Shown: positions 51,541 to 62,597 of the stretch, piece by piece | Layout: each line of letters starts with the position of its first letter | Position numbering within the stretch: position 1 is the stretch's first letter | Assembly: GCF_001949145.1 (NCBI RefSeq) | Contig: NW_019091362.1 | Span: 6,257,727-6,321,726 of the forward strand | Direction of reading: 5' to 3' | Source: Acanthaster planci | Lineage: Eukaryota; Echinodermata; Asteroidea; Valvatida; Acanthasteridae | DNA length: 64,000 bases | Translations under genes and position numbers: made by a program | The notes under the pieces: model-generated | Seen by the model: the letters and a program-made list of their open reading frames with translations, nothing else | What the model was told of the DNA's origin: nothing | Database searches by the model: none

Positions 51541-51640
51541 GAATGTCCACACTGCCCCATAGGCCACAAAAAAATAAAGGATTGGATGGTACTTACCGCA
51601 TGTGTATATGCTGTGTGTGTGAGATATTTCTACATGTAGA

Positions 51641-52637
51641 TCAACAACAGTTTAGGATCACTTGATTAATAAGAACTAATCCAATGTAACCAAGCCTAAA
51701 TTTTGAGCGCTATTTGCAACAGTTTTAATATACAGGTATATCTATTATATCACAATATTCAGAATAGAAAGTTTGGATAATGCCTGAATATCAACCACAA
51801 TGCAGACCGGTGAAATCTCATATTGTAAAGTTCTAAGTTGTTGGAATGAAGTGCACAAAGGCAAAACTCAGGTTTTCTCTGTTTTGTAGTCAAACCCAGT
51901 TTTCTTCATTATGTTTGTTTTTCATCAGAAAACAATATCAAATATCAGAATTACCCAGTGAAATATTCTGGCATCAAAGCACAGGCATTGCAAGGTTTAT
52001 TTTTAGGTGGGGAACACTTTTCTCCAGGAGGCAATTTTGTTATTGAGGCAAGGTTGTTTTCGAGCGTACGTGTATTGGTGATTTTCATTCCCTTTCAATT
52101 TTTCATCTCTGCTCTTTTTCATTTCCTTTACTTTTTACTCCTCTTTTTATTTTTTGTCTACCAAAGACTTTTGCCTTTGAGAAAGATTCTGCTAGGATTG
52201 AAACGTCAGGCCATATTTTGTGATTTGTATTTTAGGTCAAGATAGTTGGCAAGCAGTTTGCAGCAGTTTTGTATTACATATCTAAGAAATATTTGGTGTT
52301 GAGAAAAAAGGGGAGGGATTAGCGGCGACGGAATAATGCCACTAGGTAACAGAAATTCTGACCATGAACAGGTGTACAGTTTGAAAAGTGATTGGGCACT
52401 GTCACATAGAGTTGCTACTGGATAATTTTGTATAATAATAGTTTCCTTCAAGATCAGGGTCTGAAATGTTTCTAGATTTTTCAAGTCTGTGTAAATTATT
52501 ACAAAACCCTTTGTAAACGTAACAAAAAACATGTGTTCATTGTTCTGTTCATGCAGAAAAATTATGCGGCAAGCAGTACAGTAAACTGGTGCCATTATTT
52601 TGCACGGACTGACACATACTGGACGGTATAGGTTTAA
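51641..52637. other. No gene seen
   Basis: AT-rich sequence following the LINE remnant, with a T-rich stretch at about 52,090-52,160. Nothing recognisable. Confidence 0.45.
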
Positions 52638-53212
52638 CCACTTGCTGCCGGGAATCCCGTTTCAAGTACCATGGGTTTATCCAGAGCTGGGGTGCCCAAA
52701 ATGGGACAGAAGAGCTGGTCTGTATAACAAAAGACCGTACTCGGAACAAAAGACCTGCTGCCGGGAATTGCCCTCATTTTTGGCTTTCATTTTTCGAAGG
52801 TAATCCTTCACTTTTTTTAAACAGTATACCACTGTTTTGGGCATAGCGTGCATGTGGATTAGCACCCTGGACAAAAGTGCTCCAGGGCCCCATTGATGAG
52901 CGACACAGCACCGCTGCATGCTAATCCAGCCGCGTTTGAAAAGATGGCACTCGCATTCACTGGGGACAAAAGGAAATTACGCAACACCTCACAATTTTGG
53001 GCTCTCTTTACAGGGCGGCAAGCCTGGCTGAAATACTCAGGAGTCAATGAAGGTTGCTTGTCAGCTTAGAGTAGCCACCAAACAGTCATTCATGAGAGTA
53101 TAAACATCCATTAAATGAAATGATGAAGTTTCGAAGAATTTTCAAAACTGAAAATCTTGAAAATGTTCCGTACGTGTGCCCTGCATTTTTAAAAGCACCC
53201 GGCAGCAAGTGG
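52638..53212. mobile_element. piggyBac-like MITE flanked by TTAA
   Basis: Perfect 15-bp terminal inverted repeats, CCACTTGCTGCCGGG (52638-52652) and CCCGGCAGCAAGTGG (53198-53212), are each bordered by TTAA (52634-52637 and 53213-53216). TTAA target duplication is diagnostic of the piggyBac superfamily. The 575-bp interior has no transposase, so it is non-autonomous. A subterminal copy of CTGCTGCCGGGAAT recurs at about 52,753. Confidence 0.8.
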
Positions 53213-53628
53213 TTAATTAAACGAGTCATGACTTGGATACTAGTAATCATAAGCTCGTGCTTGGAACAAGACGTAAGTTACACATGTACATGCATAGTCT
53301 ATGCTTACACACGTGAGTGTGACTATGTATGGCATCCACTCCAGACACTTTTTAAGATCAATACGTTAAAACAAAAGCCAGTAAACTCATAGACAACAGT
53401 TAAATCTCTAAAAGATTTTTATCTGATGTTTGAAATTTTTCAACTTTAATTCCAGATTTCTGGATTTTTGAGATTTTTTTAAAAAGTTTTCAAGAGGGGT
53501 TGCGATTTTTTAAGATCTTGAAATGTTTTTCAGGCAGTGGCAATGCTGCATTGTCGCACAGCTCTGAGTGTGTTCCGATCCTAATAAAAATCAGTCAACA
53601 TCCTCTGCCAGACTAGACATGCCAGAGT

Positions 53629-53719
53629 TAGACCCGTAAACAGGGCCCGACGAATACTCCTCCGTCGTATACCAGTCATACGACGGAGGAGTATTCGTCG
53701 GGCCCTGTTTACGGGTCTA
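53629..53719. mobile_element. Perfect 42-bp-arm hairpin element with 9-bp duplications
   Basis: Left arm 53629-53670 (TAGACCCGTAAACAGGGCCC...) and right arm 53678-53719 are exact inverted complements over 42 bp, with a 7-nt loop ACCAGTC. The element is flanked by identical 9-bp copies of TGCCAGAGT (53620-53628 and 53720-53728). Nine-base duplications are typical of Mutator-like and some related elements. A 91-bp element made almost wholly of its inverted repeats suggests a minimal fold-back MITE. The perfect arms imply a young insertion or strong copy homogeneity. Confidence 0.85.
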
Positions 53720-53734
53720 TGCCAGAGTGTGAGT

Positions 53735-53842
53735 GCATGGAGGAAGGAAAACAGGACGTTGAACTGCAGGGTCCGACGTCCGCTCCTCTCCCACGAACCC
53801 CACTGAGTTCTGGGGGTAGGCTGGTTACTCCTTCCTCCATGC
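53735..53842. repeat. Inverted repeat beside the hairpin element
   Basis: GCATGGAGGAAGGA (53735-53748) and TCCTTCCTCCATGC (53829-53842) are perfect 14-bp inverted repeats around an 80-bp GC-rich spacer. It may be a second small element into which, or next to which, the 91-bp hairpin inserted. No target duplication is evident. Confidence 0.55.
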
Positions 53843-54585
53843 GCTGAGGTACTGAACACAAGATCTCAATCAAATTTGATTCATTTCATGAAAAACTTTA
53901 AAAAATGAACTAAAGAAAGTTCTCTAACAGTTGTCGAATAAAATTAGTTAATTCCTGGAACCCAAGTGATGTAAACATTGATGCCAAATTGAAAAATTAC
54001 CTGACAAATATGTAGCGTCCTTTTCAAAGGCTTGTTTGTCACGAACTACAAGCTATTTTCAAAAAAAGTTCAGCACGTTTGTTTAGAAAATGGTTGCTCC
54101 AATGGACGGTTTCTACTATTTATCGTAAGAGGGCGCTATACATCATTACCAATGGAATTAGCAACCGGCATCAATTTGCATTGTGTACTGGTACATGTAC
54201 TTCCTAACCCTCGTTACCTCCCTCGGCTAAGCACGGCTTTACTATGAGCCTTGAGCTGCACCAAAAGAGGGAGCAATTTTGTTAGTAACAGATGTCACCC
54301 GTTGGTCAGAACTGAACTTCGCTGGTTTACGAACGACGATGAAATGTATTCTGGTACGGTCGCGTCGCTACCAACAAAATGAAACACTCACGACCAATAG
54401 CTCTCAGCCGATGAGGCGGTGCTTCTGTGCAAGGCGGATTGTGAGTGCTTTCGGGAAGGGAAAGAAGGGCAGATTAAGAAAAACTCATAAAGATAAAGAA
54501 TATTTATGGGTGATACTGTAATAACACTTTCATGAGGTAAGTCTCTGATTGTTCCATTCTGCAAGGCGAACCCGAGTAAACTCAC
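53843..54585. other. Non-repetitive stretch with possible rightward donor
   Basis: Less AT-rich than the surroundings. A plus-strand CCAAT motif (GACCAATAGC, about 54,389) and a perfect plus-strand donor CATGAG|GTAAGTCTC (exon end 54536) could mark the first exon of a rightward transcript. No coding frame with protein-like content supports it. Confidence 0.25.
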
Positions 54586-54626
54586 CATGTCACCGAATGC
54601 TGTACAAAATGTGAAACTTGCATCAT
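54586..54626 (-). CDS. Candidate first coding exon of the minus-strand gene
   Basis: On the minus strand an ATGATG at 54626 in the context ACAAAATGATG opens MMQVSHFVQHSVT and ends at the strong donor GACATG|GTGAGT in phase 2. This is the phase needed by the candidate exon at 49434-49464. An octamer-like ATTTGCAT and a CATAAAA lie just upstream. The start and chain are consistent, but the frame was chosen to fit. Confidence 0.22.
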
Positions 54627-56734
54627 TTTGTTTTATGCAAATTCAAAAGGAATCCTCTTTGGGTACAGGTCGCCTTTTTCCTTTTCTAACTCTGGTATAT
54701 TATCCTGACAAGATGTTCGATACCTACATAGTTTACGCTGCAGCGCTGTACCTGAGTGTAATGCATATTGCTCTCAAAGACTGCAAGCAATTTTATAATG
54801 CATCGTCAGCACTACGAATTAAGAACTTTCCTAATTCAGGTGGAAGGAAAATCAGTTGATGCTTCGCGTTTCAGTGTTGCAGTCGAGTCCATCACAAATC
54901 CCTGCAAGTTCCTTTAAGTCCATCACAAGTCATTCACATGTTAATCAGTCTTGAGTCGAATCAGTGGATTTATTCAGATTACATCAGTAAATAGCAACAA
55001 CATTGCTGCTAGAAATGGAACAAGATAGAAAATAGATATCAATTAAAATTCTGTGTGTTGAAATAACTTTATCTCGCAATGTGGAGTTTATTATTTATAT
55101 CCCACAGCGGAATAGTGATCGACTAAAACAATGCAAACGGCCCTTGTATTTCTGTCCTGTTGTATTATTATACACGGAGGGGTGTTACACTGCAGTGCAC
55201 TTTAGAGGGGGGGCCTACAAGTCAGAGAACTGTTGCTTATAATTACTGTCCACATGAACCAGAAGTATATATATCTGGTAGTGTAAAAACAATCATTCGT
55301 GTTTGTTTGTTTGTTTGTTGGGTTGTTTGTTTGTTTGTTTGTTTTCAAATTTTCTTAATTGCCCACCACTGACTTAAGTTGTACTGGCCGTACATGTCAG
55401 GATTTGTATCCTAAAAATAGTCTTTATGACTCTAAATTAATAATTGTCAAATAGATTACATATGAGCTCTTCAAATGGACATGCCCCCCTCAAAAAAATC
55501 GGCACATGATAAGAAATCCGTCACTTCAATTCAAATTTTTAATTAGAAGCGTCCTGCACCTATTATGCAGTGCAAGTGGGACGTAATCATGCGACTTCGG
55601 TTATGAATAATAATCTCAGCACCTTACAACACGAGTTCATCCGTCGAGCGGTGTCTGCCATCTGGTCTTACGAGGATGTGACTGGTCGTCCACATGAAGT
55701 GGCTGTGATTGGACAGGTCGAAAAACTTTTGAGTAATCAACATAGTAGCTAACACGTTACTAGATTTACGAGTATTCCTTCATGGCGTTTTCAACTGTTT
55801 CGCGCCATTAGTGCAGGGTATAAAGTCACCTTTCAAGCGTATAAAACAGGCAAAGGCAAACGTACAAATTGATTTGTCACAGGGCCTCACAATCGTTCAA
55901 AGTTTGTTCCAAAAAGAGAATATTTTACAAAGCACAGAAAATACAATTATAATCGTCATTCAGTAGCTTAAATTTGTGTTGGAAATTTGGGGGATGGGGA
56001 GAGGTGTGGGGGATGACTTGCCCGGCCATGGAATTTGAAAAGCGGGGGGGGGGACGACACCATGTACACTATATAGGGGGCGGTGTTCATGATAAAGATG
56101 TACATCCGTAATGTTTATCAAATTCACGCAGAATCTAACATCAGAATGGTATATTTGCTTTTAAACTTTGCTTTCCCTTTTTAGCAATATTGCAAACATT
56201 TGAGTCGTTGGGAAATCCTTAAAATTCTTCACAATCCGCTTTAATTTTTGTTGCTCGTCACAAAAAGGTGAGGGATGGTTCAATAGCCCATCCCCACCTC
56301 AAAACACTGTGGGGAGGGATACACCCCATACCCCCGGGATTTACACCCATGTCGTCATTGAACCCTCCCCCGCGTTCTCGTCCATACTTAGTGGGCCTGC
56401 CTACCACTGAGGCAAGTGCAATGCCAGATACCCATCCCCTCTCATAGGCAGGCTTCAAGAAACTTGACCAAGCTAACCTACCCTTTCTCAATACTGATCC
56501 ATTAGTGGTCAGTTTTCGATAGTTGTGAGTTTGTTTCTGCATTCAATTGGGGACCTTGAACAATAGAGGACAATAAGGTCCCCGATTGACAGAGGGTCCC
56601 CGATTGACAACTGTGTACAAAACATATGGGTGGTCTTCTAAAAAAGTTCAAGTACAAACAAAAGAGGAACAATAGGGGGTCCCCAGTTGCAGGCAAATAC
56701 ACACTTGGGTGAGTTAACACATTACCCGTCGACA
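54627..56734. other. No gene seen; contains (GTTT)n microsatellite
   Basis: A (GTTT)n tract lies at 55301-55344, with a G-rich run near 56,045. No supported gene. Confidence 0.5.
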
Positions 56735-56885
56735 GGTGATACATTATCGGTTGGAAATTTGTAAGAACTTCACTATCGATCTGTTGATGATAAATTATCG
56801 GTTGGTGATACAGCATCGGTCAATTTGTAATACATTATCGGTTGGTGATACATTATCCGTCGGCTGCTACATTATCAGTTGCAAC
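56735..56885. repeat. Degenerate tandem repeat TGATACATTATCGGTTGG
   Basis: Variants of GATACATTATCGGTTGGT recur at about 56,741, 56,790, 56,828, 56,846 and 56,866, with diverged copies between. The core TTATCGGTTGG is the best conserved part. Period is irregular (about 18-40 bp). Confidence 0.65.
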
Positions 56886-58094
56886 AGAGCTTCTGCCACG
56901 GTTCTATTTACATAGTTTTTAGTGCGCGCGCCATGCAATAGTCCAAATATTCCATGTTAGTTGGTCTGCAATTTCTTAATCTGAAGAAGGTTTATTCAGT
57001 CGTTGTATATTAAATCGAAATATTATTAGCTGCTAAAGAAGGAGGGGATGGGTTGAAATCTTGCAAACTTTCCCAGGTCAGCATTTGAAGTATGTTCCCG
57101 TATTAAAATGAACCCTTGATTTTTCATACTGAGGTAACGTGAAGTTATGAGGGCGTCTGATGCATCATTTCACACAGGTTATGTTTCGCTTGGACGCAGC
57201 CGGGGGTGACTCAACCCAGCACTAACTTTTTTCCCTAGCGCGATCTTCTGGAGAAAAAAAAATCCGGCACGAGACACGACAGGATCTATTACGAGCCAGC
57301 AGGCACGCTTATGTTGCTGGAAACAATTATTTTTAGCCTGCTCAAGGGAAAACCCAAACTCCACTACATCAAGGATAACCTCAACAAAACAACAGAGATG
57401 ATTTCGACAAATTTACACCAGGCTCTTTCAGAACCGGAAGGCAGAATTCGCCCAATTACATGCAGTTGAATCATTGATCTTATTGGCTTCCAGTAGTGGA
57501 AGGGAGGGAGGTCCCCAACTAAAGTAATTTATGAATATAGAAAAACAAGGTTCAGTGTAGACAATAGGCTAGCTTGTGCTTTACATGTTATGTTATCCTT
57601 GTGGTGAATATCATTAAAACAATGATCATTTCCCAATCGACGTTAAGGGTAAATATTTGATTTCGATTTTTTAATCACCCTGGAATCCTATCAGGTACAC
57701 GGCTTCACTCAAACGTTATCTCTGCTTCTCTTCCCGGAAGCCACATCTGAACCATGACGACTTTAGCCGACCCTTTTTGACCTGATCTATAGACGTTGCA
57801 TCTCTTTTTTTTTCGTGCAAAAATAATTAAAACTAAAAGTGGCAAGCTCTCTGAAGTCGAGCTTTACTTGCGTTTTCGGCGATTCTGCACGGCAGCTATC
57901 TTTCCGGTAACTGCTTGTGTTACAGAAGGATAGCACAAAAGGTTTACTCATGTGCATCCCTGTGGAACAAAAGCTCTTCCAAGAAAATATGGCCGTCATG
58001 CAGAACCTCTTTATGCAATAGTTTTGTTGTGCATTGCAGCGTGGTTAACTTAGTGTGTAGTCTTCCATATACTAGAGGGCGCACCCATATCATA
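56886..58094. other. No gene seen
   Basis: Mixed-composition sequence with short open frames only. No motif recognised. Confidence 0.45.
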
Positions 58095-58358
58095 GACTAC
58101 GATTATAGTCTGTGAAATTTAAACAAAAGAAGGATCTAGAAGTGTCTCTATTTCACAGTGGAGTTTAGCCTGGGAAAAACACACTCTCGGACAAAAGGCA
58201 TTTATAAGGGAACAATGTTTGGAACAGTGTCGCGCAAAGGCGTAAGCTATCAGCAGGACTACGATTATAGTCTGTGAAATTTAAACAAAAGATGGATCTA
58301 GAAGTGGCTCTATTTCACAGTGGAGTTTAGCCTGGGAAAAACACACTCTCGGACAAAA
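58095..58358. repeat. Tandem duplication of a 102-bp block
   Basis: A 102-bp block, from GACTACGATTATAGTCTGTG to CTCTCGGACAAAA, occurs at 58095-58196 and again at 58257-58358. Only about two substitutions separate the copies, and they are 162 bp apart. The block starts with a small palindrome (AGACTA...TAGTCT). High identity suggests a recent duplication. Confidence 0.85.
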
Positions 58359-60121
58359 ATTCAAAATATATAATGAAATTTACTGAGGATGTGTGTCCAG
58401 TCGGGCAGCAGTGCAAAGCTAAAAATTCATTTAATTAGCCTAAAGCAACATTGAGAGTACAAATGTATTAAAAAACATATTAATAAATTTAATATTATTT
58501 AATTTGAATATGATAAAAAGCGCTGAATGCACGGTAAACAAAAAATTCTTGGAATAGATTAACTTAAACCTCCGCCTTTAAACAAATTAATTTTGTAAAG
58601 TTCGTAATTAAACGGACTAAAAATTTGTCTTAAGCGGCGGTAAAGCAAGAAAAAAACACCTTTGGGGAGAGGTTATGCGCCTGGTAATTCCTCAACACCG
58701 AAAGGACTACTAGCCAGCAGCGAAGACACCTGGGGTTTATAAACCTGCCCGGAGGAAACGATTAGTGTGTGGGTGCTACCGTGACCTGTGTGCTAGCTGT
58801 ACCGTCACGTAATTCATCCACACGTCTGGGTATTCGAACACCACATGCCTTGTATGAGGCAGAAACGGACTGCACGCCCAGTCGAGGTGATATCTCCAGT
58901 GAAAGTTTCTAAGTCAAAATTAAAAACGTTTGTCGGTAATGTACATAGTTCCACCCAACATGTAAAACTTTTAACCGGAATGTGATGCTTATTCTGACCT
59001 AGAAAAATCGACCTGATAACAGTCACCGGCCTAAAAAATCGATCTGTTATCTAAGAACATATCTGAATGCACCTTGAATGAACCCGTGGGATAATTCAAT
59101 TAGTTAATCAATGACTAACACGAAAGTCCATCACGTAATTTCAAATTATTTATGTGCCTTTCTTGAGGTTAGCGTACGTGCTTGCTTGGGCTTGAGGTAA
59201 AACGTCCGTGATGTAATTTCAACTTTGTTCAAATTGTTGCTCGTGACGTTACCCGCACGAAACAGAACGACCATTGTAATTAACTTCTTCCCACTAACCT
59301 TTTAGTTTTACTGCACGTTCACCTTGTGTCTTCCCAAACTACCATTTTCTTTTCTGTTTTTCATAAATATATCAGTTCAGTTGATTACACATTTCTTTCT
59401 TTTAAAGTTTCAATACAGGTAGGCCTATGTCTATTTTTAGTAAAAGTAGGACCTATCTAGACAGGATTGCTAGCAAAAAAATGGGTTGAGGGTAGGGGGG
59501 GTCGGGATCCCAAAATAGTGTCGATCGGAAATGACAACCACAGAATTTAAATACAGCCCCCTTATGGACCGTGCCCCTTGAGCCTTTCCAGAAGGCCCAC
59601 GCGCGTTAGTGGACAAGCCTCAACCTTGCTGAAAGCCGCTCTTGCCCTGCGCACTCCCTGAACCGCCCGACATCGGTCACCGGAAGTCTTTGCTAATTGG
59701 ATAGAAGCCGTGTTCCGCACACGCACAGTGAGTCAGGATCATCTGATCTTATATTAGTCACTACTTTCTATACTGAGCGAGAACTGAAATTTAGTGCTAG
59801 ACAAAATCGAGCTGTGGCAGAAGGCCAAGATGCACTTCATATATATGCAATCAATAGCAAAGAAAATGAACGCATGGAAAAGAACAATGTATTAGCTGCC
59901 AATACAACAGACTTTATACGGATATCGTGGAAAATTCTCTTCAGCACCGTTACGCTACGCACAACTTTAGGCGGCTTTCCATAAGTACCATTTTTGGGTG
60001 TGTTGGGTACACAATGCGTTCATGCGTTTCACTTTTACGGACACAAAAAACTGACGGGTGTGCCCTGCGTTCGGACACGCAACGCTTGGCGCAAGCGTTC
60101 ACGCGCATGGAAAGGCGCCTT
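58359..60121. other. No gene seen
   Basis: AT-rich on the left, becoming more GC-balanced with scattered CpG from about 59,570. A perfect 8-bp-arm hairpin (AACGCTTG-GCG-CAAGCGTT) is at 60081-60099. Overlapping open frames at 59,697-60,209 are likely part of a non-coding element. Confidence 0.4.
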
Positions 60122-60301
60122 TATCCGGTTCGTAAGTGACTTCGTCTCAAAGGCGGACGCGCCACGATTCCCAGGCTCCCATTGGACGATCGCAGAAGTT
60201 GCGCGTTAACTTCCGGTTCCATGGTTCGACATAACGGCGATCAATGCATTCGCAGTGGGCGTGGTTTAAACTGAAGTGACGTCACACTTACGAACCGGAT
60301 A
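60122..60301. repeat. Inverted repeat, probable non-autonomous element
   Basis: Perfect 17-bp inverted arms TATCCGGTTCGTAAGTG (60122-60138) and its complement (60285-60301) enclose a GC-rich interior. The local CpG content contrasts with the surroundings. It may be the core of a larger element spanning roughly 60.0-60.4 kb. Confidence 0.5.
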
Positions 60302-60314
60302 TTTCGTCCGTACG

Positions 60315-60373
60315 CAGGAGATATAAGTCAAAGACATAAGTATGATACTTATTTCTTTGACTTTTATCTGCTG
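60315..60373. repeat. 59-bp near-perfect palindrome
   Basis: Positions 60315-60343 and 60345-60373 are inverted complements at 26 of 29 positions around a central G, with the core AAGTATGATACTT. Such a tight hairpin is prone to cruciform formation. It sits right next to the 60122-60301 inverted repeat and may belong to the same element. Confidence 0.7.
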
Positions 60374-62299
60374 CGCACGACTTACCTGCGAATTATATCT
60401 CGTTCATACTAAAGAATTTTAACTCGCACAGTACGTACACCTTGCATCTTACATACGAGTGATATGTTGTACGTGGACTCACACATCATACGTACGGCTT
60501 ATAAGTCTCACGTACAAGTTAGCTCAAGGTGGAGATAATTTTTTCACCATGTCTCTTATACAGCATCGTACAATAAAAAGTACTGGGTGCCGTACATAAT
60601 ACAAATAATTATCTCTTTTAATGTCCTAATGTAGTCGTGGGGACAGCTAATGCAGGCCAATATATGTTATTGTTTAATGTACCATGCATGTAACTTATTT
60701 CATCACAGCATTTTCAAATTAGAAATGTAGACTAAATCCGTACTGTGAATTTAAAATGAAAATGGTCCCCAGTATAAATAAGTAATGCAACAACTTTTTA
60801 TTCGTTTTAGAAACAAAGCAGTTACCTGGTGAAAAATGCTAACATAAACAACTAAATCACAAAACTGTATCCCGTTTCAGCTGTTTATGAGAGAATCTCA
60901 TATGCAAATCTACCGTACTGTGAAAAAAATCACCAATTAGCAAAAAGACACGGTTTATCCTTCCAAGCGTCAACTTCAGTGTACGCATACATGGGCAAGA
61001 GGAATTGAGTACGTGACACTGAAACGTCACAAAGGAACACGAAAATGTGTGTGTCACCATCACAACATAGTAAAAAAAAAAACATGCGTGACAGTGTTCG
61101 TTTCCCGTGGAGGTCAAAAAGCGACATTTCACAACTGCAGTTTTTGCCGTCCAGCTGTTGAAAACATGGGGCTGGTAATCAGTACCAAAGACAAACGGAT
61201 CACCTAGTGCAAAGAAGCATCAAGCAAACATCAATATCGAGCACAACAACATGTATACTTCCACCAAATAGACTACGAAATAAAAATACCTCCATATTCA
61301 ACACTAATGGGGGACATTTGTATTTAGAGAAAAAAAGTTGTCAAAGAGAGGTCCATAGGCTTAAAATAATATTAAATAAATTCGAAACAGGTCTACAAGT
61401 ACCCCTCTTACTGGAGAGAGAGAGAAATTTACAAGGCAGAAACTTCACTAAAACTGCCGCTTTATAGACACCACATATCTGCGCTCGTAGTACGTTCCCT
61501 GCAAGGGATGGAGCTGATGGGGGGTTGTCTCACAACACAATATTTTCTCCGTTCTGGGAGTCCAGGAAATAAAGAATACGACTCCACCACTCTATAACAC
61601 CGTTGAACAAGGACAAATCCAGAACCAAGTTTTCTTGGGTGGGAGTCAAACCTTGTTGGGGGCAAAAAATTGGATTTTTTTTTCATGTAGCCTTTCATGG
61701 CCTTACTGAGGACTGGGCTTTTTCATGCTTTGGGAATGAAAGTAAATGAAATACATACACACCCCCCCAAAAAAAAATTGCTGTTGGCCCCACCCGTATC
61801 CACCCTTGATGTTGAAACCCTTTAGCGGTTTGACCAAATATAAGTACCTAAATCAAAGTTTCTGTCTCGCACTAGAAAGACGTCTTTCACACGAATGCCG
61901 CTTGCGTCAGTTTTTATCCGCGGCGAATTCGCAACCCCCGTTCATAAAAAGCCCCAGTACACATTGTGTAAATGGACAGGCTTCGGAGACTGGACGCATT
62001 TTTAACAGATATTGAAATACACGAAGCAAATGCCTAGTAGGCTCTATAACTTTCACAGCGAATAAAATGAGTCAGAAGATCTAAGCTTAAAAGAAACAAA
62101 GCGCATTTTCTGATGCACTCAGTGCCAACTGAAGTTTTTATGTCTTACTTGTCTTAGTCCGGATTAGACTGGAAAGTGACAACAGTTTTCGTCGTTTTAA
62201 ATCCTCCTTAGCACTTTCTCATATTCCTTTGCAGGGCACGGGGCATGCATGTCCTTTCATTGACGTGGATATTAATAATTTATAACCTTAAAATAAAGT
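60374..62299. other. No gene seen
   Basis: Mixed sequence with many ACGTAC/TACGTA motifs near 60,430-60,510. Short open frames only. Confidence 0.4.
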
Positions 62300-62597
62300 T
62301 GGGTGGGGGAGTTTGCGGCGTAGTAGGAGGAGATCGAGAATTATCTCCTAATGTAGGTTACTATAGGAGCTTGTGACGGAGCACGTGAGCTGCACGCAGC
62401 GTTTGACCTACAAGAAGCAATTTCGCGTGATTACAGCTCACTTATGCGTCAGTGATCAACTTGGGGAAAGGCTGTTGAGCTCACCAAGTATTCGGGAAGG
62501 ATCCCTTGTGCTCAAACTACCCTTTTCTCCTCGCAATTACGTTTGCAGTTTTATGGACAGGATACAAGTTTAAGAAGAGACTCGTCTTCGCAGAGGG
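62300..62597 (+). other. Possible first exon of a rightward gene
   Basis: A more GC-balanced stretch ends at a textbook plus-strand donor, CAGAGGG|GTAAGTTTTG (exon end 62597). An open frame with ATG at 62373 closes before the donor, so the segment would be a leader if real. I see no TATA box I trust. Confidence 0.2.

Noticed and set aside
53581-53859. 92-codon Arg-rich minus-strand open frame.
   Set aside because: It is generated by the 91-bp hairpin element and the adjacent inverted repeat.
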